Shown one piece after another: positions 1-6,873 of a DNA stretch of 11,828 nt; the stretch's first letter is position 1; each line of letters starts with the position of its first letter. The position numbers and the translations under genes were made by a program. This DNA is from JBGOTP01 sp041476545 (lineage in GTDB: Bacteria > Acidobacteriota > Vicinamibacteria > Vicinamibacterales > CAVVIG01): NCBI GenBank assembly GCA_041476545.1, contig JBGOTP010000142.1:1-11828 (forward strand). The letters run 5' to 3'. A model generated the notes under the pieces. The model did no database searches, was not told where the DNA came from, and saw only the letters and a list, made by a program, of their open reading frames with translations.

Positions 1-984
1 ATAGCATCGCGCCGTGTGTCCGGGGCCGACCGCGTACTCCGGAGGAGGCGCCGACGAACAGGGGTCGAATCGATCGGGGCAGCGCGGATGGAATCCGCAT
101 CCCGCCGGCAGCGCCCCGAGGACGGGTACCGAACCGTCGATCGTCTGCAGCCGGCGACCGCGAATGCCTCCGGGCATCGACGCCAGGAGGCCCCGCGTAT
201 AGGGATGTTGCGGGTTCCGAAGGATGGCGCGAGTGGGCCCTGTCTCGACGATGCGGCCTGCGTACATCACGGCGACACGGTCGGCGGTCTCTGCGATGAT
301 CCCGAGGTCGTGCGTGATGAGCAGCAGAGACAGGTGGAGCGCTCGCTTCATGTCCCGCAGCAAATCCAGAATCTGCGCCTGGATCGTGACATCGAGCGCC
401 GTCGTCGGCTCGTCCGCGATGACGAGCGACGGCTTGCAGGCAATCGCCATCGCAATGAGAACACGCTGACGCATCCCGCCGGAGAGGTGGTGAGGGTAGT
501 CGGTGACGCGTTGGGCGGCGTTCGGGATGTGCACGGCCTCGAGGAGATGCACGGCGCGCTCGGTCGCCTCGCGGCGGGTCGCACGATGGTGAACACGTAG
601 CGTTTCGGCGATCTGAGCGCCGATCGTGAAGACGGGATCGAGCGCGGTCATCGGTTCCTGAAAGATCAGGGCAATTTCCGCCCCGCGGATGGCGCGCATG
701 TGGGATTCAGACAGCGTCAGCAGATCACGACCCTTGAATCGGACCCTGCCACCGGCAATTCGTCCTGGCGGTCGCACCAGCCGCATGATCGAATGCGCGG
801 TGACTGACTTGCCGCTGCCCGATTCGCCGACAAGGCCCAGCGTTTCTCCAGGATAAAGCTCGAAGCTGACAGCGTCCACGGCCGGGGACGGTCCCGAGCG
901 AAGATCGAACACCGTCGTGAGTTGCTCGACTGAGAGCAATACGGAACCCTGAGCGGTGAGCGGTGTCTCGACGCCCTCGTTCAT
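1..984 (-). CDS. Oligopeptide/dipeptide ABC transporter ATP-binding protein (OppD/DppD family), 3' end cut by window
   Basis: One of the two cytoplasmic ATPases that power a five-part peptide importer. The reading frame is open from the ATG at 984 to the window edge (328 codons seen), close to the usual ~330 residues, so only a few residues are likely missing. Visible motifs: Walker A GESGSGKS at residues 53-60, Q-loop Gln109, ABC signature LSGGMRQ at 167-173, Walker B ending in DEP at 191-193, and switch His225. After residue 255 comes the family-specific C-terminal region (NPQHPYTRGLL), with cysteines 296, 302, 309 and 327. In this family such a Cys set can hold a 4Fe-4S cluster; that it does so here is inference. 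The start codon overlaps the stop of the upstream mutase gene by 4 nt (ATGA), so translation is probably coupled. OppD and DppD cannot be told apart, and the substrate could also be nickel or another small solute. The partner permeases and binding protein are not in the window. Confidence 0.93.
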   Translation of the reverse strand, partial: MNEGVETPLTAQGSVLLSVEQLTTVFDLRSGPSPAVDAVSFELYPGETLGLVGESGSGKSVTAHSIMRLVRPPGRIAGGRVRFKGRDLLTLSESHMRAIRGAEIALIFQEPMTALDPVFTIGAQIAETLRVHHRATRREATERAVHLLEAVHIPNAAQRVTDYPHHLSGGMRQRVLIAMAIACKPSLVIADEPTTALDVTIQAQILDLLRDMKRALHLSLLLITHDLGIIAETADRVAVMYAGRIVETGPTRAILRNPQHPYTRGLLASMPGGIRGRRLQTIDGSVPVLGALPAGCGFHPRCPDRFDPCSSAPPPEYAVGPGHTARCY

Positions 985-2516
985 GCCGTTGCCGTCTCTT
1001 CGAAGACACCAAAGACGACGCGCATCGCATCGGAGATCTCGCCCAGTGTGGCGTATGCCTCAACGGCCGTGATGACCGGCGGCACGAGATTCGTGCCGGT
1101 CCGGGCGGCCTCGGTGACCGTGGTCAGCGCCCGGGCGCACGCCGCGGCATCCCGTCGCTCGCGCACGCTCCGCACGCGCTCAACCTGCTGCCGTTCGATT
1201 TCAGGGTTGACGGCGAATAGGGGCCTGGCGTCGGTTTCCGCCGCGGGCTGGAACGCACTGCCCGACTCCCTCTTCCCGAACTTGTTCACGCCGACCACGG
1301 CAGCCTCGCCCGAATCGATGGCTACCTGAGCCCGATACGCCGATTCCTGAATCTCGCGCTGAATGAACCCGCTTTCGATGGCCGCGAGGGTACCTCCCAC
1401 GCGATCGATTCGTGCCAGGAGTTCTTCGGCGCCGCGCTCGATGTCGCCGGTCAGCTTCTCGATCACATACGATCCGCCGACCGGGTCGACGGTGTTGGCG
1501 ACGCCGGTCTCGTGCGCAATGATCTGCTGCGTTCGCAGGGCGATACGGGCGGATTCCTCGGTCGGGAGGGCCAGGGCCTCGTCACGTCCGTTACAGTGCA
1601 GCGACTGCGTACCGCCCAGGACGGCCGCCATCGCCTGCAGCGCCACGCGGACGATGTTGTTGTCGGGTTGTTGCGCGGTCAGCGTACTGCCGGCCGTCTG
1701 CGTATGGAAGCGCAGCTGCTGGGCGCGGGGGCTGGTGGCCCCGAAACGATCGCGCATCAGGCGCGCCCAGAGGCGGCGCGCCGCCCTGAACTTCGCGATC
1801 TCTTCGAGGAAATCATTGTGCGCGTTGAAGAAGAATGAGAGGCGCTGTCCAAAGTGATTGACGTCGAGACCCGCGTCGATTGCGGCCTGCACGTAGGCCG
1901 TCGCGTGGGCAAACGTAAACGCGACCTCCTGCACCGCCGTGGAGCCCGCCTCACGGATGTGGTAGCCGCTGATGGAGATCGTGTTCCAGTTCGGCAGTTC
2001 GCGCGAGCAGAACGCGAAGATGTCGGTGACGATGCGCAAGGATGCGCGTGGTGGAAAGATGTAGGTGCCGCGGGCGACGTACTCTTTCAGAATGTCGTTC
2101 TGGATCGTACCCGCGAGCTTTACCAGCGGAATCCCCTGTTGCCGCGCGACAGCGATGTAGAGCGACAGCAGGACGATGGCCGTCGAATTGATCGTCATCG
2201 ACGTGGAGACGCGATCGAGAGGAATGCCGCTGAAGAGGGTCGCCATGTCGTCGATGGAGTCGATGGCGACGCCGACTCGCCCGACCTCCCCCTGTGCCAG
2301 GGCGTGGTCCGAGTCGTAGCCCATCTGGGTCGGTAGGTCGAAGGCGACACTGAGTCCGCTGACGCCTTCTCCGAGCAGGTATCGGTAGCGGGCGTTGGAC
2401 TCGGCGGCCGTGCCAAAGCCCGCGTACTGCCGCATGGTCCACAAACGACCCCGGTACATGGTCGGTTGAATGCCACGCGTGAACGGAAACTCGCCGGGGA
2501 ATCCAGGATCGTCCAT
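981..2516 (-). CDS. Methylmalonyl-CoA mutase, large (catalytic) subunit without B12-binding domain
   Basis: Catalyses the radical rearrangement of (R)-methylmalonyl-CoA to succinyl-CoA in the cytoplasm, using adenosylcobalamin. From the ATG the protein has 511 residues: the TIM-barrel substrate domain only. The C-terminal cobalamin domain (DxHxxG) of single-chain mutases is absent, so a separate small B12 subunit must be encoded elsewhere. Landmarks: TMYRGRLWTMRQYAGF at residues 19-34, TIQNDILKEY at 137-146, SISGYH at 181-186. Aligned by eye with the Propionibacterium enzyme at a constant offset, Tyr31, Arg149 and His186 match Tyr89, Arg207 and His244. Tyr plus Arg is the methylmalonyl-specific pair; isobutyryl-CoA mutases carry Phe and Gln. 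A longer reading from TTG at 2534 adds six residues, but a candidate -10 box overlaps that codon and neither start has a clear ribosome site, so the ATG is preferred with modest confidence. The usual SLHTNS segment reads SLHCNG. The stop overlaps the peptide-transporter ATPase start. Confidence 0.92.
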   Translation of the reverse strand: MDDPGFPGEFPFTRGIQPTMYRGRLWTMRQYAGFGTAAESNARYRYLLGEGVSGLSVAFDLPTQMGYDSDHALAQGEVGRVGVAIDSIDDMATLFSGIPLDRVSTSMTINSTAIVLLSLYIAVARQQGIPLVKLAGTIQNDILKEYVARGTYIFPPRASLRIVTDIFAFCSRELPNWNTISISGYHIREAGSTAVQEVAFTFAHATAYVQAAIDAGLDVNHFGQRLSFFFNAHNDFLEEIAKFRAARRLWARLMRDRFGATSPRAQQLRFHTQTAGSTLTAQQPDNNIVRVALQAMAAVLGGTQSLHCNGRDEALALPTEESARIALRTQQIIAHETGVANTVDPVGGSYVIEKLTGDIERGAEELLARIDRVGGTLAAIESGFIQREIQESAYRAQVAIDSGEAAVVGVNKFGKRESGSAFQPAAETDARPLFAVNPEIERQQVERVRSVRERRDAAACARALTTVTEAARTGTNLVPPVITAVEAYATLGEISDAMRVVFGVFEETATA

Positions 2517-2533
2517 GGTCGTCAGCCGCCGCA

Positions 2534-2562
2534 ATTGTAGCGCGACTCGCGCGAGATGTCGC
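2534..2562 (-). promoter_or_regulatory. Candidate promoter for the mutase-transporter operon
   Basis: On the minus strand, GCGACA (2562-2557, four of six matches to the -35 consensus) is followed after 17 nt by TACAAT (2539-2534, five of six matches to the -10). Transcription would begin about 2527, giving an ~11-nt leader before the ATG at 2516. The spacer holds a perfect 10-bp palindrome, CTCGCGCGAG (2546-2555), which could be an operator. The -35 is weak, so this is a tentative call. No cobalamin-riboswitch-like conserved boxes were seen in the leader. Confidence 0.35.
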
Positions 2563-2571
2563 CGTAAGTGC

Positions 2572-2600
2572 TTGACAGTGTTGCAATTTGACCGTACACT
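2572..2600 (+). promoter_or_regulatory. Near-consensus sigma-70 promoter for the 2726-4780 operon
   Basis: A perfect -35 TTGACA at 2572-2577, a 17-nt spacer and -10 TACACT at 2595-2600. Predicted transcription start is about 2607, giving a leader of roughly 120 nt before the first gene at 2726. The box strength suggests steady housekeeping expression. The rest of 2535-2725 holds the opposing candidate promoter and no recognisable gene. Confidence 0.7.
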
Positions 2601-2712
2601 TCTTCCAATTTCAGGGCTTCTTGTACTGGATTTCAGGCGCCCGATCCCTGTTCACCGCGCGGGTGTTGCAGGCTGGATCGGGAAGCGCCCCGGAACCCGG
2701 CCCGGCGGCGTA

Positions 2713-2720
2713 GGGGAGGG
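2713..2720 (+). promoter_or_regulatory. Ribosome binding site of the 104-residue gene
   Basis: GGGGAGGG lies 5 nt before the ATG at 2726. It is one of the best Shine-Dalgarno matches in the window and fixes the start of this otherwise unrecognised gene. Confidence 0.7.
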
Positions 2721-2725
2721 ACAGT

Positions 2726-3040
2726 ATGGACGACGTGGTCAACCGGTTCGCACGAGAACTGGCCGACGCGATCGCCGCTGCGGTTGCGGATAATCCGCAG
2801 GTCGAGGCCTGTCGGGAAAAAGCCCGCGCGGCAGGCTTCGAGATGAAAGTGACGCTCGAAGCCGTGGTGGGTTTCGCGAATCGATCCCTGCAGGCTGGGG
2901 CGCTCACGAAGGTCGCGGCGCCCGCTCGCCCCGTGCGGGACACGACGCTGCGCCGGTCGCTGGAGGTGACCGCGAACGATCGGCGGTTCCTCCGTTCGCT
3001 GAGGATTGCCGCCGACGAAGCGGCGGAGGAAGTGAACTAG
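2726..3040 (+). CDS. Conserved-looking hypothetical protein, 104 residues
   Basis: Function unknown; no family recognised. It is a real gene on three grounds: a near-consensus promoter upstream, a strong ribosome site 5 nt before the ATG, and a composition typical of a folded helical protein. Residues 1-38 look like an amphipathic helix rich in Ala, Asp and Arg (DDVVNRFARELADAI), and 41-60 like a second short helix. Residues 61-72 are a Pro/Ala linker, and the tail (73-104) is charged, beginning TTLRRSLE and ending in an acidic run. No signal peptide, membrane segment, metal motif or cysteine pair is present (one Cys, residue 29). It is the first gene of a plus-strand run that continues, after 58 nt, with the coiled-coil protein and glycosyltransferase, so a role near cell-envelope glycan synthesis is possible but is only guilt by association. 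Confidence 0.75.
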   Translation: MDDVVNRFARELADAIAAAVADNPQVEACREKARAAGFEMKVTLEAVVGFANRSLQAGALTKVAAPARPVRDTTLRRSLEVTANDRRFLRSLRIAADEAAEEVN

Positions 3041-3098
3041 ACTAGGAACGTCAAGAAGCCTCGGCCGCGGATGTCGTCCGCCGAAAGCTGCAGCCCTG

Positions 3099-3503
3099 AT
3101 GCCCGGCGATCTCCCGCCCGACGAGTTCGGCAAGATGGCGACCGTGATGCTGCGGTTGCACGCCGATTTTCGGAAACGTCACGGCCTTCCTCCGGTGTCC
3201 AGCGCATGGACCCTCCTCGAGGATCTCGAAGACCTGAAGCCCCGTTCGGCGCTCAACGAGCCAGCCGTCCTCGCCTCGCCAAGGGCGGTGATGGGCCCTG
3301 CGATCAAGGCCACGCGCCGTGTCCTCTGGAAGATCCTGAAGCCGGTTTTCGATCGCCAGACTGAAGTCAACCGCGACGTGATCCGCGCGCTCGAGGCCCT
3401 ATTGCGGGATCGTCAACAGAGCCGTCAGGCGTACCACGCGCTGGTACTGCGAATCTCCGAGCTCGAAATGGCGATCGCGCGGCTTGACGGGCGCGACGAG
3501 TGA
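3099..3503 (+). CDS. Small helical/coiled-coil protein coupled to a glycosyltransferase, 134 residues
   Basis: No named family recognised. Residues 1-45 are polar (MPGDLPPDEF..., LLEDLEDL) and 46-65 are loop-like. From residue 66 a long helix is likely: a basic/hydrophobic stretch at 70-84 (KATRRVLWKILKPVF), then DRQTEVNRDVIRALEALL at 85-102 and a heptad-like segment to ~130. From memory, the pattern ...RPVLDRQTEFN..V..ALEAL resembles the helical segment found in bacterial polysaccharide-modifying glycosyltransferases and methyltransferases; here it would be a stand-alone protein. It could help to dock the glycosyltransferase at the membrane. The coding region overlaps the glycosyltransferase start by 4 nt (GTGA), which argues for coupled translation and a shared job. 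The ATG has no clear ribosome site; an internal ATG at 3135 is possible. No signal peptide is visible. Confidence 0.75.
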   Translation: MPGDLPPDEFGKMATVMLRLHADFRKRHGLPPVSSAWTLLEDLEDLKPRSALNEPAVLASPRAVMGPAIKATRRVLWKILKPVFDRQTEVNRDVIRALEALLRDRQQSRQAYHALVLRISELEMAIARLDGRDE

Positions 3504-4780
3504 AGATCGCGATCGCCAAACCCGACTACGGCGCCGTCGGCGGCTTCGAGATCGTCGTGCAGCGTCTGGCCCAGGGCCTTCGCGAACGGGGGCACGGCGT
3601 CGACCTCGTGCAGCTCGATGCGGCGACTGATCCGACCAGTCATCTTCCCGTGGCGGTCAGCCCGGACCAGCTCCGGTTGTTCAAGGAGTTCTTCTTCCAT
3701 CTCAACATGGTGGCCCGGTTCGAAGAGCTGGATCTGTCGGGTTACGACGTCGTGCTCTGCACGCAACCGGGCTCCCATGCCGTGCGGCACCCGCGGAAGG
3801 TCGTGCTCTTCTATCACCACACGCGATCGTTCTACGACCTGCAGGACGTGATCGAAAGCGTGCGAGGCCACGACATCGACTTGCATCAGCTCGCCAGCTT
3901 CATCGTGCGCGATGTGGACAGCTTCTATCTGACGCGCGACGTGTCGATCCTGGCGGGCAGCCGGCGCGTCAAGCAGCGCCTTGCCGACTACAACCTGTTG
4001 TACGACAACGTCGAGGTGTTTAGCGCCGGAATCGACGAGGTGTTCCTGGCCTACGACGAACCCCTGTCCTTCGAGTCGCCCCTCTGCGTGAGCCGGCACG
4101 AATTTCCCAAGCGCACCGAGTTATTCCTCCACGCGATGAACCATGTCGACGATCTCGAGGGGCGGGTGCTCGGCGTGGGAAGCTTCACCGAAAGGCTCAA
4201 GGGGATCGACGCCTGGCTTCGACTCCAGCATCTTGCCGGCCCCGAGGGCTCCGCCGCGACCACGGCGACGTGTCTGGTCGATGATGGCAAGCTGTGGCGC
4301 CAGTACGCCATCCATCTCCCGCCTCAGGAACTGCAGGCGGCGCGGGAGGCCATCGGTAGGCGCGGCGTGCCGCCCACGGTTCGATTTCTCGGACGGCTCT
4401 CCCAGGATGATCTTCTTCGGGAGTACGGGTCCGCCTTGTGCGTCGTGTGTCCGGCCTTCGACGAGGACTACGGCCTGGCCTGTCTGGAGGCGATGGCGTG
4501 CGGCAAGCCGGTCGTCGCCTGCCGCGACGGGGGCGGTTACGCCGAGCTCATCGACGATGGTGTCGACGGTTTCCTGGTGGAGCCGTCGGGCCGCGGCATT
4601 GCCCGCGCGATCGAACGGCTGAAGGACCACGACCTGGCGCGCACGATGGGCGAGCACGGCCGCCGGAAGGCACGAACCTTCACCTGGACGAGGGCGGTCG
4701 ATCAGGTGGAACGCGCTCTTCGGGCTTGCGCGGCCACTCGCGCGGCGGCGGCGGCGACAGCGGCCGGATCCCCCAGATAG
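3500..4780 (+). CDS. GT4-type (GT-B fold) glycosyltransferase
   Basis: Retaining glycosyltransferase that moves a sugar from a nucleotide-sugar donor to a glycan or lipid acceptor at the cytoplasmic side of the inner membrane; donor and acceptor cannot be read from the sequence. The N-terminal Rossmann-like half opens with MKIAIAKPDYGAVGGFE, including the Gly-rich acceptor-side loop at residues 11-17. The C-terminal donor half has FLGRLS (296-301), CPAFDEDYGLACLEAMACG (317-335) with the E-x7-E pair Glu322/Glu330, and KPVVACRDGG (336-345). Length, 426 residues, fits the family. The start is GTG, overlapping the stop of the coiled-coil gene. The last ~27 residues are an Ala-rich tail lying antisense to the end of gpmA. 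The family call is firm. The likely pathway is O-antigen, exopolysaccharide or another surface glycan; a trehalose or sucrose-type synthase is less likely given the partner gene. Confidence 0.9.
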   Translation: MKIAIAKPDYGAVGGFEIVVQRLAQGLRERGHGVDLVQLDAATDPTSHLPVAVSPDQLRLFKEFFFHLNMVARFEELDLSGYDVVLCTQPGSHAVRHPRKVVLFYHHTRSFYDLQDVIESVRGHDIDLHQLASFIVRDVDSFYLTRDVSILAGSRRVKQRLADYNLLYDNVEVFSAGIDEVFLAYDEPLSFESPLCVSRHEFPKRTELFLHAMNHVDDLEGRVLGVGSFTERLKGIDAWLRLQHLAGPEGSAATTATCLVDDGKLWRQYAIHLPPQELQAAREAIGRRGVPPTVRFLGRLSQDDLLREYGSALCVVCPAFDEDYGLACLEAMACGKPVVACRDGGGYAELIDDGVDGFLVEPSGRGIARAIERLKDHDLARTMGEHGRRKARTFTWTRAVDQVERALRACAATRAAAAATAAGSPR

Positions 4781-5463
4781 AAGTGCCGAATCGGCCGCAG
4801 ATCTTCATCGAGCTCGTAGACGAGCGGAATACCGGTGGGGATATTCAATTCGACAATCTCCGCATCCGACATGTTGTCGAGGTACTTCACGAGCGCGCGG
4901 AGGCTGTTGCCGTGCGCGGTGATGAGCACGCGTTTGCCAGACTTGATGGTCGGGGCGATTGCGTCGTGCCAGTAGGGTAGGAAACGTTCGACGGTTTCCT
5001 TCAACGACTCCGTGAGCGGCAACACCCTCGCATCGAGGGCCGCATAGCGTGGATCGCGTGCCGGGTTACGCTCGTCCCCCGGTTCGAGCGGCGGCGGCGT
5101 GATGTCGTAGCTTCTGCGCCAGATCTTGACCTGCGCCTCGCCGTGCTTGGCTGCGGTTTCGGCCTTGTTCAGGCCCTGCAGCGATCCGTAGTGGCGTTCG
5201 TTGAGACGCCAGCTCTTCGTGACGGGAATCCACATCAAATCGAGCGCGTCGAGCGCAATCTCCTGCGTGCGAATCGCGCGTTTCAGGACGGAGGTGAACG
5301 CGATGTCGAAGACGTATTCCCCTTCGCGCAGGAGACGTCCGGCTTCCCGTGCTTCTGCGCGACCGCCGTCCGACAAGTCGACGTCCTTCCACCCGGTGAA
5401 GCGGTTCTCTTTGTTCCAGGTACTTTCGCCGTGCCGGAGCAATACCAACGTGAATCGGGTCAT
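4702..5463 (-). CDS. gpmA: 2,3-bisphosphoglycerate-dependent phosphoglycerate mutase
   Basis: Interconverts 3-phosphoglycerate and 2-phosphoglycerate in glycolysis and gluconeogenesis, through a phospho-histidine enzyme primed by 2,3-bisphosphoglycerate. The 253-residue protein has the full dPGM signature: LLRHGES at residues 8-14 with catalytic His11, the N-terminal ENRFTGW (19-25), acid/base Glu89 in NERHYG, and the second His184 in AHGNSLR (183-189). The family-typical FYLGDP at 228-233 is followed by an Ala-rich tail. It starts 15 nt after the stop of eno, which makes the substrate of the next step, so the two are almost certainly co-transcribed. The last 79 bp overlap, tail to tail, the end of the glycosyltransferase gene on the other strand. 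No terminator is seen after it. Function is confident. Confidence 0.96.
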   Translation of the reverse strand: MTRFTLVLLRHGESTWNKENRFTGWKDVDLSDGGRAEAREAGRLLREGEYVFDIAFTSVLKRAIRTQEIALDALDLMWIPVTKSWRLNERHYGSLQGLNKAETAAKHGEAQVKIWRRSYDITPPPLEPGDERNPARDPRYAALDARVLPLTESLKETVERFLPYWHDAIAPTIKSGKRVLITAHGNSLRALVKYLDNMSDAEIVELNIPTGIPLVYELDEDLRPIRHFYLGDPAAVAAAAARVAAQARRARST

Positions 5464-5478
5464 CTGATCATCTCGCCG

Positions 5479-6771
5479 CTAGGCTAACGATCGTATCGCC
5501 GGTCGACCGGCATACTTCGCCGCGGATCCGAGCTCCTCTTCAATACGCAGGAGTTGGTTGTATTTGCACATCCTATCGGTCCGGCTCGCCGACCCGGTCT
5601 TGATCTGACCGGCACCGGTGCCGACCGCGAGGTCGGCAATCGTCGCGTCCTCGGTCTCGCCCGAGCGGTGGGAGATGATCGTGGCGTAGCCGGCGTCGCG
5701 CGCCATGGCGACGGCATCGAGCGTCTCCGTCACCGTGCCGATCTGATTCAGCTTGACGAGCAGCGCGTTCCCCACCCCGTCAGCAATACCTCGCCGGAGA
5801 ATGTCCGGGTTCGTCACGAAGACATCATCGCCGACTAGTTGGACGCGGCCGCCGAGGGTCTTGGTCAACGACTGCCATCCGGTCCAGTCGCCTTCGGCAA
5901 GCCCGTCTTCAATGGAAACGATGGGGTACTGACGGATCCAGCTCTCGTAGAGCTGAATCATGCCGTCCGAAGTGCGATCAGCCTCACCCGATTTCTTGAA
6001 GGTGTATCGGCCTGCACCCGCCCACAGTTCGCTCGAGGCGACGTCGATCGCGAGACAGACGTCGCGTCCGGCCTGCAATCCAACAGCGTTAACGGCTTCG
6101 AGGACGACCTCCACGGCCTCCCGGTTCGAGGCGAGGTTCGGGGCGAAGCCACCTTCGTCGCCGACGCCAGTGGATTGACCGCGCTTCTTGAGGATGCCGC
6201 GCAGCGTGTGGAAGATGTCGGCGCCGATGCGGAGCGCTTCGCTGAAGGACGGCGCGCCGACGGGCATGACCATGAACTCCTGAAAATCGACGCTCGAGTC
6301 TGCATGAGCGCCACCGTTCAGGATGTTCATCATCGGCACGGGCAACGTGAACCGGTCGGTGCCGTAGAGCTGTCCGATGTGCCGGTACAGCGGCCTCCGG
6401 CGCGACCCGGCTTCCGCGCGCAGCGCCGCCATGGAGACGCCGAGCAATGCGTTGGCACCGAGACGGCTCTTGGTCGGCGTGCCGTCGAGCGCAATCATCG
6501 TGCGGTCGAGTTCCCGCTGGTCGACGTCGCGGTTGACGATCGCCTTGGCGATGTCGCCGTTGACGTTGGCGACCGCCTTGCGGACGCCCTTTCCGCTGTA
6601 GCGGGCGCGGTCGTCGTCCCGCAGCTCCAGCGCCTCACGTTCCCCTGTGGAGGCGCCAGACGGGACCGCTGCCCGGCCCGACGCGCCGTCATCGAGGGTC
6701 ACATCCACTTCCACCGTCGGGTTGCCCCGCGAATCGAGAATCTCCCTAGCGTGCACGCGTGTGATCTTCAC
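5479..6771 (-). CDS. eno: Enolase (phosphopyruvate hydratase)
   Basis: Converts 2-phosphoglycerate to phosphoenolpyruvate with Mg2+; a cytoplasmic dimer or octamer in most bacteria. The 430 residues match the normal length. Landmarks: EILDSRGNPTVEV at 10-22, SGASTG at 38-43, catalytic Glu206 in GDEGGFAP, metal ligands Asp243, Glu288 (SIEDG) and Asp315 (GDD), catalytic Lys340 in LVKLNQIGT, SHRSGETED at 367-375, and Lys391 in QIKTG. All key residues are intact. The start is GTG (MKIT...), with GGGG about 5 nt upstream acting as a modest ribosome site. It sits 102 nt downstream of glgC, and the space between holds a 14-bp tandem repeat. gpmA follows after 15 nt. Whether eno has its own promoter inside the repeat gap or is read from glgC cannot be settled here. 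Confidence 0.97.
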   Translation of the reverse strand: MKITRVHAREILDSRGNPTVEVDVTLDDGASGRAAVPSGASTGEREALELRDDDRARYSGKGVRKAVANVNGDIAKAIVNRDVDQRELDRTMIALDGTPTKSRLGANALLGVSMAALRAEAGSRRRPLYRHIGQLYGTDRFTLPVPMMNILNGGAHADSSVDFQEFMVMPVGAPSFSEALRIGADIFHTLRGILKKRGQSTGVGDEGGFAPNLASNREAVEVVLEAVNAVGLQAGRDVCLAIDVASSELWAGAGRYTFKKSGEADRTSDGMIQLYESWIRQYPIVSIEDGLAEGDWTGWQSLTKTLGGRVQLVGDDVFVTNPDILRRGIADGVGNALLVKLNQIGTVTETLDAVAMARDAGYATIISHRSGETEDATIADLAVGTGAGQIKTGSASRTDRMCKYNQLLRIEEELGSAAKYAGRPAIRSLA

Positions 6772-6792
6772 AGTGTCCCCGTAATTGTCCTG

Positions 6793-6862
6793 TGAGTTCT
6801 CACGTCTGAGTTCTCACGTCTGAGTTCTGACTTCTGAGTTCTAACTTCTGAGTTCTAATTTT
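6793..6862. repeat. 14-bp tandem repeat (five copies, built of 7-bp half units) between glgC and eno
   Basis: Five head-to-tail copies at 6793-6806, 6807-6820, 6821-6834, 6835-6848 and 6849-6862. Copies 1 and 2 are identical (TGAGTTCTCACGTC); copies 3 to 5 keep TGAGTTCT and drift in the second half (GACTTC, AACTTC, AATTTT). Each 14-mer can be split into two related heptamers, TGAGTTC and TnACnTC, and one or two decayed heptamers follow to about 6875. The stretch is much more AT-rich than its surroundings. It lies downstream of glgC and upstream of eno on the minus strand. There are no spacers, so it is not CRISPR. Confidence 0.9.
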
Positions 6863-6873
6863 TGACTTTATGA

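Noticed and set aside
16..600. A 194-residue open frame on the plus strand at the left edge
   Set aside because: Opposite strand of the peptide-transporter ATPase, which is clearly the real gene.
2517..2534. TTG start at 2534 for the mutase
   Set aside because: Adds six residues without a ribosome site and overlaps a candidate -10 box; kept only as an alternative.
2517..2725. Cobalamin riboswitch in front of the mutase
   Set aside because: I looked for the conserved B12-box pattern and a long structured leader on the minus strand and saw neither; the mutase uses but does not make B12.
3425..4099. A 224-residue open frame on the minus strand
   Set aside because: Lies opposite the glycosyltransferase start; His/Val/Glu-rich shadow composition.
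5839..6795. A 318-residue open frame on the plus strand
   Set aside because: Antisense shadow of eno, whose full set of catalytic residues is intact.
6793..6862. Short CRISPR-like array
   Set aside because: The units are contiguous with no unique spacers and there are no cas genes; this is a simple tandem repeat.
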